Shown here: piece after piece, positions 11,995 through 23,278 of the stretch | Numbering within the stretch: position 1 is the first letter of the stretch | How the letters are laid out: every line of letters starts with the position of its first letter | Assembly: GCA_963377175.1 (NCBI GenBank) | Contig: CAUJNA010001502.1 | Span: forward strand, 797,501-861,500 | Length of the DNA: 64,000 bases | Direction of reading: 5' to 3' | From: Effrenium voratum | Lineage: Eukaryota; Sar; Dinophyceae; Suessiales; Symbiodiniaceae | Notes under the pieces: generated by a model | Databases searched by the model: none | Told to the model about the DNA's origin: nothing | The model's input: only the letters and a program-made list of their open reading frames with translations | Position numbers and translations under genes: made by a program

Positions 11995-12966
11995 CCGTCA
12001 GTGTTGTTGGTGAGCAGGGGCGCTTGGCGCTTGGCCAGCAGCTCTTCAAGCTTTTGCATCTGCATGTCGAACATGGATTGCACCTTGACGCTTTGCTCCT
12101 CCATGGCTGTATGGATGCCACTGATTTGCATCTGCTGGGTCACAGCTTGCTCCTGCGCCTGCAAGTTCCCGGAGCTGGTGCTCAATCTGATCCATCCGGC
12201 CACCTGCAGGAGGCATCAGTTCATCATCCGAGTCACCTGAGACTTTGATCACTTTCTGCTGAACTTTCTCAAGGATGCGTTGCTCCATCTTTTCCAACAC
12301 ACTGGCTGCAAATTGCACTGGCGGCGGGCCAGGCGCACTGCTCGTGGCTTGCTTGTGCTGCATTCAACTCTGCAACCATGGGTCGTTGCGCACAAGTGGA
12401 TCTTCCGGAACTTTCTTGGGTGCAACAATCACTGGCTTGGCTTGCGCAAGACTGATGAGCACTTCGCCTCCCTTGGTGTGAATGACTTGGACCGGCGGAT
12501 CACTGGTGGCTTGGACCTGCCACACAACTCCCGCTCCACCTGCGGCGCTGCAACCGGCTGCAATTCGCGCAAGCCACGCAATCACTTTCAGGAGCTTGGT
12601 TACTCCATCACGCTGGGTGCCAAAGGGCAGTGGGCCGAGCTCATACATCTTCTTATCCCCCGCATGCAAAAAGGGGATGCCTGGGCGCAACTCATTGTGG
12701 ATCTTCTCAGCCTGTGCAGCTTCTACTCGGACTCCCAGCTTTGCTCCATGCCTGGCAACACTTACGGCAGTCTTGATGGCTTGCGCATGCCTGCGTACCT
12801 CTGGCAGCGTGGTCCTGGGCAACCAGATGACACCAGTGTTGTTCACTTGGCTTGGTACCATCATGCGTGCGGGGCTCAAAGTAGAGCCCAGCAACCCCTG
12901 ACACTGCAAGTGCCGCATCTTGCACCAGCTTGGGCACCCTGATATGCACCGTGAACATGGTCGCAT
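11995..12966 (-). pseudogene. ORF1 C-terminal region with coiled coil (LINE)
   Basis: Minus-strand coding traces in three frames follow the 557-aa ORF1 segment. One reads HAGDKKMYELGPLPFGTQRD and KPVIVAPKKVPEDPLVRND. The next reads VLEKMEQRILEKVQQKVIKV and MDQIEHQLREL. The last is a Gln/Met-rich heptad stretch, SVKVQSMFDMQMQKLEELLA, which suits a coiled coil at the end of ORF1. The similarity stops near 12.0 kb, exactly where the plus-strand RT segment ends, which marks one breakpoint of the proposed inversion. Frames are interrupted, so this is a relic. Confidence 0.5.
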
Positions 12967-14380
12967 CTTTGGGTGGAACCGTCACATAGTTGTCTCCACA
13001 AAATTGCCTCCTCCACACATCCAGCAAGACCTGCTGCACCTCCGGATGCTGGATAGGATGCCATCTCTGACAATCACAGCTATCACGGGTACACTCCTGG
13101 AGTGGGGCAGCAACGTCCATGACCGCACGGATGGGGCGTTCACACACAACGTTCCAGTCCAGCACACATTCATCTCGGTACAAACAGCATTTGAGGATAC
13201 CATTTGGAACCTCAGGCGCTTCGCACTGGACACGATGGGCATGCTTGACAATCTTGACCTGGCCCAACTGAAGGAGCGTTGCGGTGATCAGTGTCGGCTC
13301 TCCAGTGGCAAGGCAGTTCGCCAGGAACCGAATCTCTTCTGCATGGAGTTGGCATCCTGAGAACTTTACCGGCGGGACTACAAGCAAGGCAAGGCCTTTA
13401 GCAGAAATGAGCTTACCTGCAGTTGCATACGGTTCCGCAGTAGCCTGATCCGTGATGATCACTCCGCAGGCATTTGCATGCACTGCATGAATCTGGATCT
13501 GCTGGACGAACTGTCCTTCATGCTCCTGAAAAACCTGGCTTCTGATTTCAACCTGATCATGCAGCACTGGTCGATTTTGCTCTCGGAGTGTGCTACTAAG
13601 CTTTGGCGGCTTCGGCGGCTGCTTCATGCCCACTGGTTTGCCTTTGCTGGCACGACGCTCAATCTGCAACTGCAGTTCATCTGGCAGCACTAACCTGACA
13701 CTCGGCTTGACCTGATCACACTGCTGCTTAAGCGCACTCCAAGGATTGTGGGCTTGGAGGGCCCGCAGCACAGCATCTGTTCCAAGTGCATTGATCACGT
13801 GTGCCGTTCTCTCAGCAACTCGTTCAGGGAAAACCCCATGCTTGGCTAGTTCAACCTGCAACGCCTGGGAGGCTTCCTGCTTGGTTTGGGCACCAAAACC
13901 TCGGCCAGCCGCAAGCATGCATGGTGGCCCAACCTTGGTTTGCACCTCAATGTACTCTCGGAACTTCTGCTTGGGCACAACTGGATCAGAATATTGCGGC
14001 TGATCCCACGCATCCCCTACGGCGAACGCAAGGAAATGGACGGCCCTGAACCCACACTGGCCGTCTGCAGTACGCGGCTCCTCATGAACCACCGTAAACC
14101 TGTGGCACCCAACGCTCTGCATGACCTGCCTGTGCAGTTTTCCAAAGTTGGGCAGCTGCATAATGTGACACTGGATGGATGCGCGAAGCTGGCCAGCCAC
14201 AGTGTGCTGCTCATCTTTGACAACCGTGATGATATTGACCTTTGACTGGTCACTGAAAGGCTTTCGCTTTCCCCACTCGTCAAATGCACTCGGGATTTCA
14301 CTCAAGACGGCCCGACTGGCAAGCAATGGGTCGAGTACCCATATGTCACAGCTCCGTGTCTCTGCCTGGATGCGTTGCAT
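12707..14380 (-). CDS. ORF1-like retroelement protein fragment (about 557 aa open)
   Basis: The longest undamaged frame of the LINE-like element. Its middle contains KHGVFPERVAERTAHVINAL, SVRLVLPDELQLQIERRAS, a SGCQLHAEEIRFLANCLATG strand and, near the end, FTVHIRVPKLVQDAALAVSG followed by GLYFEPRTHDG. From memory this order is characteristic of a dinoflagellate retroelement ORF1 that follows the methyltransferase. An earlier HEEPRTADGQCGFRAVHFL string resembles the Cys loop of OTU/Ulp1-type cysteine proteases, but this is weak. It overlaps the next ORF1 fragment in another frame, so the reading was probably continuous before a frameshift near 12.8-12.9 kb. Confidence 0.55.
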   Translation of the reverse strand: MQRIQAETRSCDIWVLDPLLASRAVLSEIPSAFDEWGKRKPFSDQSKVNIITVVKDEQHTVAGQLRASIQCHIMQLPNFGKLHRQVMQSVGCHRFTVVHEEPRTADGQCGFRAVHFLAFAVGDAWDQPQYSDPVVPKQKFREYIEVQTKVGPPCMLAAGRGFGAQTKQEASQALQVELAKHGVFPERVAERTAHVINALGTDAVLRALQAHNPWSALKQQCDQVKPSVRLVLPDELQLQIERRASKGKPVGMKQPPKPPKLSSTLREQNRPVLHDQVEIRSQVFQEHEGQFVQQIQIHAVHANACGVIITDQATAEPYATAGKLISAKGLALLVVPPVKFSGCQLHAEEIRFLANCLATGEPTLITATLLQLGQVKIVKHAHRVQCEAPEVPNGILKCCLYRDECVLDWNVVCERPIRAVMDVAAPLQECTRDSCDCQRWHPIQHPEVQQVLLDVWRRQFCGDNYVTVPPKDATMFTVHIRVPKLVQDAALAVSGVAGLYFEPRTHDGTKPSEQHWCHLVAQDHAARGTQACASHQDCRKCCQAWSKAGSPSRSCTG

Positions 14381-14540
14381 GGCATAAAGCAGTTCATCAT
14401 CTGCCCACGCTTGTCAAGCACCTCAATTCGGTCCGTGGGGGTGTGAGTGGGCGCCCTCCATGGTGCAACACCTTCATAGGAAACTGCCGGAAGCAGACCA
14501 TTGAGCAATCTGTGGATCAACGTCTCAAGGGGATTGCTGC

Positions 14541-16240
14541 TTACACCATCTTGACGTGCAATGGCGTTGTGTGCAATGTGACCCTTGGCTTCATGCACAT
14601 GGCCGGGATCAGCCTCCTGCACAGTTGTGAGTATGGCTTCTTCATCACTACTAGTGATCTCAATCTCAGTCCGCGGTCTCTTTGCAACCGGTGCTGCTTC
14701 ACTGGCTTCAGCTTCCTCAGAGCGCACCTGTGGCAATGTTTCATCTGGCGTCTCAAGACATGCGGGCCTGCTTCTGCATCACTTGCTCCGGCAGGCGCAC
14801 CAAAATCCAAAGGCTGGCTCCAGAAATCCAGAATTGCTTGTGCAACGCTCTTCTGATATGCTGCCAGAACCTCTGTGGGCTCACTGGGTTCCCTACCACA
14901 TGCAAGATCAACTGCTTTGCGCACACATGCTCCCACCCACACTGACTGGATGGGGGATGCAACTTGGCCAGTGACAGCCAACGCCAAGCGCATGTCAGAT
15001 CCAAGCGGCATGTTGGGCTGAATCCCTACCAAGGCACAAACCTCTCTGGGGTGAACATGGCGAAACACCTGGACATGAGAGCCATCACTTGCTACTTCCG
15101 TTCTGTCAATCACAATGGCTCCATGAATGCCCTTGCTCGCCAAGCGATTTTCAGTGAAAGGGAACTTCCTACACCCACAAGCGCATGGATACACTTGACT
15201 TCCCCAGCTGTGCAAGGCTGTCTGTGCTGGACCTTCTTTGTTGATCAGGAACATTCTCAGCGGCTTGTGCTCCGAAAACCTCCTTTGCTCATACTGAGTG
15301 AGCTCCAGCTGTTTCACCTCCGCCTGTGGCCACTGCGTGACCTGCTGAAGCACCTGGCGAACCTTGCGACACTCACTGCAGATGGGAAGCTGTGGGATGC
15401 TTGCTGGTGCAATCCCTGGATGTGCCAGAACGCACCAGCATCGATCACGTGCAGAACACCATGCTCAACTGAGTTGCAGCTGCTGCTCACGGATTTGAAA
15501 CCCGGTTTGGCGTGTCCAAGACTCCAAAATCCCCCGCACCCATGCATCTGCACCAGCCCCAGTGACACACTCCAAGATGACCACCTGAGCGCCCAGGAGA
15601 TACGAAATCATGAGTGTGGAGCTCTGTGATCACCACCTCCACCTCCGTCGCCAAGCTGTGAAAACGGCTGACATGAGACGCCAGCTGCCACAACGGCAGC
15701 ATCTGGGTGTCGCCCTACGATGTGCGATTGAATCTTGGGGCAGCAAATATCTCCTTCGACCACAGTCTGTGGGCTCTGCAACCTCAAAGTCTGGCTGATC
15801 CTTGGCATCCACTCGACTTTCAACACGGGCATGATGCCTGCATACGCCAGTCCGATTCCCATCGCCCCAATGCCAGCGCATAGTTCTACCGCGCGTTCCA
15901 AGCTGCTGTCAGAATACGCTCTGCGCCTGCAAGCATAGGCCTCCAACCTCCAGGACCGACGCTCCTCCACCACATGCTGGTGCCGAACACTTGGCATTGA
16001 TCAACACCAAATGTCCAGCGCCCAGAGGCCAATCACCTGTGACCACCACCCGTTTCTGATGCAGGAGAGTGTGTCCAAGCATCATCTCTGGGAGAACCGC
16101 ATCCTCCACGATCACCAGCAAGGTCCTCAGGACCTCCACCTCCATGGCTGGCAATCTCGGCTCTATCTGCCGTCCCAGCTCGGCCACTGGGAGGCTAGAG
16201 CCACGAGCTATTTCACCAGCCTGAAATAAGGTGGTTGGAG
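14541..16240 (-). pseudogene. C5 cytosine DNA methyltransferase-like region of the LINE
   Basis: Reading down the minus strand: an N-terminal part (VVVTGDWPLGAGHLVL, about 16.06 kb), then motif I AVELCAGIGAMGIGLAYAG (about 15.87 kb), a GDI acidic turn, and motif IV GVSCQPFSQLGD, with Ser-Cys in place of the usual Pro-Cys but the catalytic Cys kept. After a frameshift comes a motif VI-like LECVTGAGAD (about 15.56 kb). A further frame holds the C-terminal half, including RHVHPREVCALVG and LAVTGQVASPIQSVWVGACV, which match motifs IX-X. At least three frames are used and a stop lies near 15.47 kb, so the enzyme is broken. Such fused DNMTs are known from Symbiodinium retrotransposons and can methylate CG sites. 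Confidence 0.75.
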
Positions 16241-16299
16241 GGATATTCATAAACCACCATTTGGGGTGAGGTCGTGTGAGGTCGTTATAATTCACCCAG

Positions 16300-17186
16300 A
16301 TAAACTAAGTCAAGGGAAAATCACCTAGCCTTCAGCAACTCTTAAACAGGGGCCGCCCGAAAGGAAACAAAATGAAACACCTGGGTCTGGGAAAAAAAAC
16401 ATGGCAAAGCGAATTCAGGAATATCTGTATACAACCAGGTTCACCACCAACAAGGAAGCAAATCACACTGACAACTCCCACACATGTGCATCTCGCTGCT
16501 GAATGTCCAGCTACTCGGCTAACATTGGCAACCGAACAGCGGTCACTAAAAGTACAAATCATAGAACTTTTCCGCTTGGACCCCCCAAACACACCTCCAA
16601 AAAAGGTCGGTTTTAATCTTTGCCAAGCAGGTGTCTGGGCTTGGTGTGTGTATGTGTGTGTTTGGGGGATCCCCCTTCAGTTGAGTAATGACAAAACCCA
16701 ATCATTATGTGAGATTCAGCTACCCGAATAACCCTGCTTGGCAAAGCCTTCGCCCAGTGAATCCGTTTGCCGTTGTTTAGGCAACCAAGGGAACCACCCT
16801 TCAACAAAGAAAAGAACAAGGTTACCTAATGTCCACCTACGATTAGTAAACTAGCCCTAAATAAAGCTAAGCGTGTTCTCAAACCAAATAATAAACTACC
16901 CCTAAAAAAAGCTAAATGGGTCCCCCCCCCTCGAAAATTGCTCTAATCCTTTATTATTCTTTTCGGGGGCAAGCTTTCCATTCAAGCTGGCTCATCATAA
17001 GTCTTGATTCCAATTCCATCACACCCCAAAGTTATTGAGTGCTTCCCTTCGTCGAATTCTTTAGCTAGAAACCCTCAAAAACACAACTTGACCCTGCCAG
17101 CAAGGCTACCCCCCATGAAGCCGCATGCACAAAGTAATTCCTGACCCCAAATAAAGCCAAGCTGATTCCCACTGATGCAAAAGTTA
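16300..17186. other. AT-richer intergenic/intron-like stretch
   Basis: Nothing coding is supported. Short repeated phrases such as 'ccctaaataaagctaa' (about 16,856 and 16,899) occur. Confidence 0.35.
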
Positions 17187-17340
17187 TTGGCCCAATACTA
17201 CTTTAGAATCGACCCAATTCTAAACTAGTATTCCCCCCAAAGCAAAATAAGAAAAAACAACATGCCCAATACTACTTAGAATTGGCCCAATTCTAAAGTA
17301 GTATTCGAAAACCAAATAAACAAAGCCCAATACTAAACAC
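17187..17340. repeat. tandem small hairpins (CCCAATACTACTTTAGAAT)
   Basis: Two short inverted repeats lie side by side: AATACTACTTTAGAAT ... AATTCTAAACTAGTATT (17,194-17,232) and AATACTACTTAGAATT ... AATTCTAAAGTAGTATT (17,269-17,305). A third, partial CCCAATACTAAACA follows at about 17,328. Each could fold as a 15-17 bp stem. Confidence 0.6.
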
Positions 17341-19149
17341 ATTCTAAACTTTTCCTGACCCTGAAATCTTTCCCCTTAACTTTATTTAGGGTCATTCAGG
17401 GGGGGCCCTATTTATTAATCAGAGGCGGACATTAGCATTGGTACCTGGGATCCAGATATTAAGCTACATGCCAGGATGACATGAATTCCTGAGATCCTGA
17501 GACCACAGGCCAATGGCAAAAGGACACTGGAAACCTGTACCATCTGCCCTCTGAATGGGGTCCAAGCCTGGTCATTTAGATGGCCTGGGGAGATCGCAAA
17601 ATGAGTCGTAACCGCTATGCGGGAGGTTGACTGGGGGCTTGGAGTTGGCCACTTGGCTAATTGAATCAATCAAAGGGGGCGGGGAGACAAGGGGGTAGTT
17701 GAGAGCCCGTCTTCGGGTTCCTTAGGGTGATTCCCTTTGACCCACCTGGTATGGGATTCCATAAAAGGTGGACGTTTCAGCATATGGCCATTCCACCAAC
17801 GAACGTGGAAGTGCACAGCTGGTCGGTCTGATGGTGGGACCCTTTTTCCCCCTGTTGCCAGCAGGGCGGCCAATATTCTCCACTTGGACACTACCCCCCC
17901 CAAACAAAACAAGGTTGCTGTGCTTTTGGCCTGGTCAAAAAAGATAATGCTTCAAACATAGCAGCTTGTATCTGTTAAGCCTTGCGAGTTCTGAGCATGG
18001 AATGAGAGAATCATCCCTATGAACCATCCCTTTTCGGTCCTTTAGAGGAATTCACCCTGCTGATTCCCCCCCCCCGGCCAAGAAGAAGCCAGAAAATCAT
18101 TTGGCGTCGACAGCGCAGTCGAAGCCTGGGAATTGGTTTTGAGGTTGTCGCTGTAAAAGAGGCGGAGCCTGGTGTCCTGAAGAAACGCCTTGGACCCTGG
18201 CAATCCTACCGATACCAATCACCTCTCCCAGACCCAAGGATTCAAACATAAGTCTGGGGGCTTGGGGGGGGGGAATTTCTGAGGTCTTTTGGGATACTTC
18301 CATATATATATATATATATATTGCTTCAAAGGAACAGTGAGAAAACGCAGAGCATACATCTGCACCACCACAACTACTTCTGCACCCACTTCTACCACGG
18401 CAGAACAACCCTTTAGGGGCCACCAATTTAGGAAACACAATAAACCACCCGCACTTGGTTGCGCTTACCTGCATGCCTGAAGGTAATCCCTTTATTTTCT
18501 GGGGGAGTAACGTTTAGTATTGTGCCAGAAGTGGTTTGCAATACACGCCCTTTGTCCCTACATGGCCATGGTTGGGAAAAGGTGTCCTTCTAAGGCTGGG
18601 ACCTGGACCCCTTCAGACAATAAATTCAGTGAACCGCGTGCACACCGTCTTTATCAAAACGATGAACATCTGATTCATTTCTGCGCGTCCGGGAAACACT
18701 TAAAGGCATAGGCATAGGTTGCAATTCCCATGTTCCTCTCTCAATCAAGGACCCCCCCCCGTTGGCTCAAGGAGCTTGGCAGTTGTCGCAAAATTCGGGG
18801 GGGGGGGGGGGAACCCCCAAAATGGGTTGGTGGTCCAAACAGCTTACCCCCCCCCCCCAAAAAAAAAAGAAAGAAAAAAAAAAGGTGGGCCCCCAAATGG
18901 TTGGTGTCCTTTGAACACCGCAAAAATCGTGCCCCAACAAACTCCAAGGTGCCACTTCGAGTGGCCCAACCACTTCGTCCAAGGAAACAAAAGGACACGG
19001 CTTGCCAATTGCGGTTGTCTTTTTTGAGGGATACCGTTTGTTGCTTTAAAGGGAGACCAAAAGGACACTAACCCTTTTTTGCGGTACCCTACCTTGCGAC
19101 ACTCCCATTTTGTCTACCCTTATCATCTTTTGAATGGTAACGGCTCAAA
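17341..19149. other. intron-like stretch with AT microsatellite and homopolymers
   Basis: An (AT)n tract lies at 18,302-18,322, poly-G near 18,798-18,811 and poly-C/poly-A near 18,846-18,882. No supported gene. Confidence 0.4.
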
Positions 19150-19257
19150 TCAGCCCCGGAAAATAGGGTCCTTGTGCTGCTTCGTGAAGGAGAGTTTGTA
19201 CTTCGACAAGTAGCCCTTGTCCGCTCCGTCACCCAGGTAGTTGGTGATGTGGTGCAC
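19150..19257 (-). CDS. putative exon: F5/8 type C-like block (host modular gene)
   Basis: A minus-strand block after GAGCAAG|GTGCACC reads VHHITNYLGDGADKGYLSKYKLSFTKQHKDP in two overlapping parts. The pattern of a small insert followed by L-S-K-Y-K-L-S-F resembles the 'WVTxYKVSYS' strand of F5/8 type C (discoidin) domains, a common extracellular sugar/lipid-binding module. The 5' acceptor is plausible; the 3' donor was not located. The composition is GC-rich compared with the flanks. It lies between the CxCYTGW exon (21.8 kb) and the LINE insertion. Confidence 0.4.
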   Translation of the reverse strand: MHHITNYLGDGADKGYLSKYKLSFTKQHKDPIFRG

Positions 19258-19510
19258 CTTGCTCCCCTATAAGAATTCGAGTGTTTCGGGGCTTCGCAAG
19301 GGACAGCAAAGGGACACCACCCCACTTTCGGGGCTCCCATCTTGATTTGCGCATATGGACCTTGGCGGCAAGTAAGAAAGCCGAATCTACCTCAGCGTTT
19401 GAATTTTGCCCACATATCTTCAGATATCTTGCACAGTGAACATTTGAATTTGAGCTTCACAACAGATCCCAGGAAGCGCTTCTACCCATCTTCCAACAAC
19501 TTGGCGCTCC

Positions 19511-19600
19511 GCAGGGAATGAGAAATGGAATGACCGCTATAGACCTTCCCTTGTGGCTTCCTTTAAGGGAATCCCTAGGTTCATTTCCTGGCTCATTCCC
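19511..19600. repeat. MITE-like element, family E, copy 1
   Basis: Reverse-complement relative of the 30,229-30,338 element. The shared path is GAATGACC-C-ATAGACC, then CTTCCTTTAAGGGAAT-like sequence, then ATTTCCTGGCTC. Ends are more diverged than in the second copy. Confidence 0.5.
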
Positions 19601-21097
19601 TACCTATCGCACCAAGGCCAGGGAAGCGCATAGGGAAGGCCCTCAGTTGACATGGCGCCTTGGTGCTCTGGGATGGCACATTGCTCAAGAGGAGAAGTTT
19701 CTCTAACGCAAAGTTTCTCTAAGAGGGCAGGGCCCTCAAAAAACATCAAGGGGTTGAACGGTTCTTCATCCGGGGTCGGCATTTAAACAACAGAAAGCCT
19801 TCAAATGAGCCTATGCTGTGAGAAAACAAGTGGGCAACACCATTTCAAGGAAACAGCACACGAGAGGCACAGGATCCCAGGTCATCTGGGTTCGCCCGTT
19901 GATCCCGTTTTTGCTTCCCAGGGCGGGGGAAAAAGTATTGACGCCCTCCTTGGGTCAACGAAGGCGAAGAGGTGACACAGTGCCTTTCCGGAAACGGAAA
20001 CGTCGGAACGTGGAGGCACGCGCTTTGCGTGTCAGCGCGAAATGTGCTCATTCCGGCCTATACCAAGCTGAAACGGAACTACAAACACTTGTAAGGGTAG
20101 CTTCTTTCCAGGCATCCTTCTTTCCAGGCATCCTTTTTTCGAGAAAACCGCCAAAAACCCTGGGAAAGCAGCTGGATTTTGAAAAGAACGATAAGGGCAA
20201 AAAAGGGCATCAACCCCTAGAACACTAGCAAACATAAGCCAACATCGAGGATTCGCACATCCCCGGCACGCTGTTGCAACCAGAAGTAAGCGACCTCCAT
20301 GGGGCCTAAGCGACCTCCGTGTTTCCAGGCGATCCAAAGGCTATGCAGGGCTGCGAGCCAAAGGCACTGGCCTCAGGGTAGAAATCCAATCACAGTTTCT
20401 GCCCTTGAGGTGTCATCCTCTTTTCGGAACGGCGAACAAGTGTGGCCAAATGATTCATGTGGGTCTCCAAGGCGCCATCTTGTAGTGCTTCGGAATCTCC
20501 TGAGTTGGCAGTCACGACTGAATCTGTCAACTAAGCATCGCAAAACGATGAAGCAACTTGGGGCGTTCTACAATTCAGCCCCTATCCTTCGACCAAGTGT
20601 TTGCAAGTTGGCTGAAACCACTCAAAGAGTCGAGCACCCACCGAAAACGCCCAAATATGTTTGGTTAGGCTAAAAGTGTGGACCAAATCTGTGAACCTAC
20701 CTCAGCTTTTGCCCAAAATTGCCTCGACTGACATTGTACACGTTAACTTAAAATGGAGCAGAAATCCAGATCTCGTTTGGGGAAAGTTATGTTCGTAAGT
20801 GGGAAACCCACAAAACAAAAAGGAAATGACGGTATCCACTGCACAACTGGGTATCAAGGTCACACAACTTCCGTTACTTTTGCTATGTTTGGCTTCCTTT
20901 TGGGAGCGAGAACCAAGACCGGGCTGTGTAGCACCCAGCCTTCGTGGTGTTATATCCCCAGGCTTGGGTTCTAGGACCCCCCCTTGCCCTCATGGTCGTG
21001 TTGCTTTGCCCCGAAGCCCCTCGGTTCCGTTGAGTGGCCGCGGGAGGCCAACCGTTGCTTTATTGAAGAACCCGAGTCATAATGAAAACCGCTTGGT
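19601..21097. other. intron-like stretch with a family D repeat copy at 20,098-20,195
   Basis: Contains the second family D copy (TTCTTTCCAGGCATCC twice, then AAAACCGCCAAAAACCCTGG and TTTTGAAAAGAACGAT). Nothing coding is supported elsewhere. Confidence 0.4.
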
Positions 21098-21217
21098 AAT
21101 GTTCACCCCATTTTAATAGGGGGGTATTCGTTCCCCTCCAAAAGTGATGATTCCCCCACCAAACCCAGGCAAACCCCTTATTAATGAACTGGGGTTGATT
21201 CATGTGGGGTCAACATT
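21098..21217. repeat. MITE-like element, family A, copy 2 (diverged)
   Basis: Starts AATGTTCACCCC and ends GGGGTCAACATT, with TTTTAATAGGGGGG and TTATTAATGAA inside. The termini and internal order match the copies at 844 and 35,495. Confidence 0.6.
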
Positions 21218-21827
21218 CCGGTGGATGGTTTCAAAATCCAGAAATCGCTCCACGGTTAATGAAAGTATGGCTGAAGCCATACCGTTTGTTGGCATTTACG
21301 ATGCTTAAAGTGGTCGATCCCCGGAACTATGGTAAATGAAAGCAGGCGGCTATCCGCACCCAAAAGGATTTTCCCTTAACCATCTACCCGAATCGGCTTT
21401 GAGCAAGTGGCTCACCTTCCGATTTTTAGGCGGCCACGGGAAGGGTTGAGCATTCTACGGAATATACTGTAACAGGAAGTTGCCTCAACTTGCCAGGATT
21501 CTTGCCATGGAACGCTGCACACCAGCCCCGGAAAGTCACCTCTGCCCTGCCTGCATAACTTGCCGGGTCTCACTCAATGAGTTGGAATGACCCGTCACCA
21601 TCCCTGGCTTCCAAGGATACTTCCATGTTCATGTCCCTGATTCCCTGAGAACCAGCCAGAAAAAAGGGAGGTACCCTGGGTTTCCAGGTTTTCTTTGGAC
21701 AAATCATAACACTTATCCATTCCCCCATTTGCTTGAGTCCCCTGGAAAAACATCAAACAATCCAGTGATAGATTCCCCAAAACAACCATCAAATCTCCGT
21801 CAAATGGACTGGACCCCTCCACTTCAC

Positions 21828-21918
21828 GGGAGTCACGCCCGATGCTTTTTCGCCCGGCTCCTCCGCCTCCAGCACGAAGTGGCCAGTGGGGTGCCACCCC
21901 GTGTAGCAGTTGCAAGTC
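21828..21918 (-). CDS. putative exon: CxCYTGW block (host modular gene)
   Basis: A 91-nt minus-strand block lies between ACCAAG|GACTTGC and ACTCCC|GTGAAG. It reads TCNCYTGWHPTGHFVLEAEE and then PGEKASGVTP. The C-x-C-Y-T-x-W core matches the 3' half of the exon at 5,114-5,257 (CDCYTTW), which supports exon status. It follows the RSFIGYC exon at 23.2 kb in the minus direction, the same order as within the 5.2-kb exon. Function is unknown. Confidence 0.45.
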
Positions 21919-22097
21919 CTTGGTTGTTGCTGTTGATGCCCCTGCAAAAAGTGAGTTTCACTTTTTGGGGGTTTAGGGAAAACCCAACTTGATGTCAACC
22001 AACAAGTTCAAGTCTAAAGATCCGTTGCCCAATAGCAGTCAAGATTCGTATACCCCGGCACCGTCGACACCTCAACGTCCACCTGGCGAAATGGGGA

Positions 22098-22193
22098 TGG
22101 GTCAAAATGAGTCACCACCAGGAATTGGACCGCAGGTTTTAGTGCTTGGTTCCATTTGGCAGGGTTCCATCTTGGGTACCTATTTTTGACCCA
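22098..22193. repeat. MITE-like element, family B, copy 3
   Basis: Runs TGGGTCAAAA to TTTTTGACCCA. Internal GGTTCCATTTGGCAGGGTTCC resembles the reverse complement of copy 1. Directly downstream (22,249-22,285) GGATGCCTTT is repeated in tandem about four times. Confidence 0.6.
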
Positions 22194-22289
22194 CAGCCAC
22201 ATGAGCAACCCGCAAAAAACCTCGAAATGCGGGCGCCTGGGAAGGCCTTTGGATGCCTTTGGATGCCTTTGGATGCCTTTGGTCCTTTG

Positions 22290-23203
22290 GGGGGGGGGGG
22301 TGGAAGGGGGGCCTTCTTTCGGATCCAATTGGAGTTGTTGAAATTCCAATTGAAAAGGGTAATTTTTGAGAGAGGCGAGTCTGGCCATGGCCCAAACCCA
22401 AGAAGGATCTCAGAAGGAGGCTGAGAAGCTAACCGGACCTCTATGGTCTATGGCCACAAGGACCATGATTGCAAAAAGTGCCATTTGCTTAAGGTTCCTG
22501 AAAGAAATCGCCTTGAAATGGTTGCCAGTGATCGATTCCCTGGAGAAAAAAAAAAAGCCGAAACTAGACACATCCTCAATGGAACTGAAAGGGTGGAAAA
22601 TCCGCTCAAAACCAGCCAAGGTGCTTTTTTGCCTCGGGCTTGCATCAAGTAGGCGAACCTGGGATAACCTTCTTAGTTGGGTGGATTTACCAACTAAATG
22701 GTCTTCTCAAACAATAAAAAATGTTCCCAAACTCAAAAGCCCGCAGACCAATGGCACCACATCAGTGACCAGTCTTCAGGTCCTTTCCGATTTTCGAGGG
22801 AAATCCGCGCGGCCAAACATGATTTTTTTCGAGCAAAGCCTGGCTTTGATTGCCATGACTCAAAGGCACCCAACACGGAACCTGATTCAAAAGGAAGAAG
22901 CTGGACAAATCCTGGACTGGACTGGCATGGATTCTCGGATTGGCGGGTCCCTGCTAAACAGAAAATGATCAAGACCAAACCCCTGATGCCTTGGGGGAAA
23001 AAGGTGCACCATTTCTTTGGTTGATTTTAAGGAGAAATCCCTCAACACAAATAAAACACGGGGCACCCTGTTACAGTCCTGTTCCAGTTCTTTAGTTAGT
23101 TCTTTGGTAGGTCTTAAAGGAAAACACACTCCAACAAGTTGGCCAAACGATGCTAGAAGGATTGCCTTGGACGGGATTGCCGTAGCCTGGCCTTGTGGGA
23201 TCC
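22290..23203. other. intron-like stretch, no gene seen
   Basis: A 200-aa plus-strand open frame (22,366-22,968) spans part of it but shows no domain, a mixed-repeat composition and competing frames on both strands. Confidence 0.3.
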
Positions 23204-23278
23204 TTCGCTGAGATCCTCGCAGTAGCCGATGAAGCTTCTGGGCCGGTGATTGTTCTCGCCCTTGCGAATGTACACGTC
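23204..23278 (-). CDS. putative exon: RSFxGYC block (host modular gene)
   Basis: The minus-strand block begins after CCAACTCAG|GACGTG and reads DVYIRKGENNHRPRSFIGYC followed by EDLSE. It aligns residue by residue with 31,519-31,588 (DVYVYKGQNPHRVRGFGGFC) and with the start of the 5.2-kb exon. The donor is uncertain; a GA donor after TGCGAG or after GCGAAG is possible. It lies about 0.8 kb downstream (minus direction) of the IDGKACPSG exon, the same relation seen at 32.0/31.5 kb and 7.8/5.2 kb. Confidence 0.5.

Larger units (their letters stand above)
8093..16240 (-). mobile_element. decayed LINE-like retroelement carrying a DNA methyltransferase
   Basis: On the minus strand, reading from 16.24 kb, the element shows a C5-methyltransferase-like region, then an ORF1 region ending in a coiled coil near 12.0 kb, and finally an RNase H-like region at 9.13-8.09 kb. 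The reverse transcriptase and its CCHC knuckle lie between them on the plus strand (9.15-11.99 kb), so about 2.8 kb seems inverted. No apurinic endonuclease domain was found. Frames are broken in the methyltransferase and RT. DNMT-bearing retrotransposons have been reported in Symbiodinium. Exact ends and target-site duplication were not identified; the limits given are those of recognisable coding sequence. Confidence 0.75.

Noticed and set aside
18762..18771. TTGGCTCAAG, 10 nt matching the spliced leader 3' end
   Set aside because: Too short and isolated to support.
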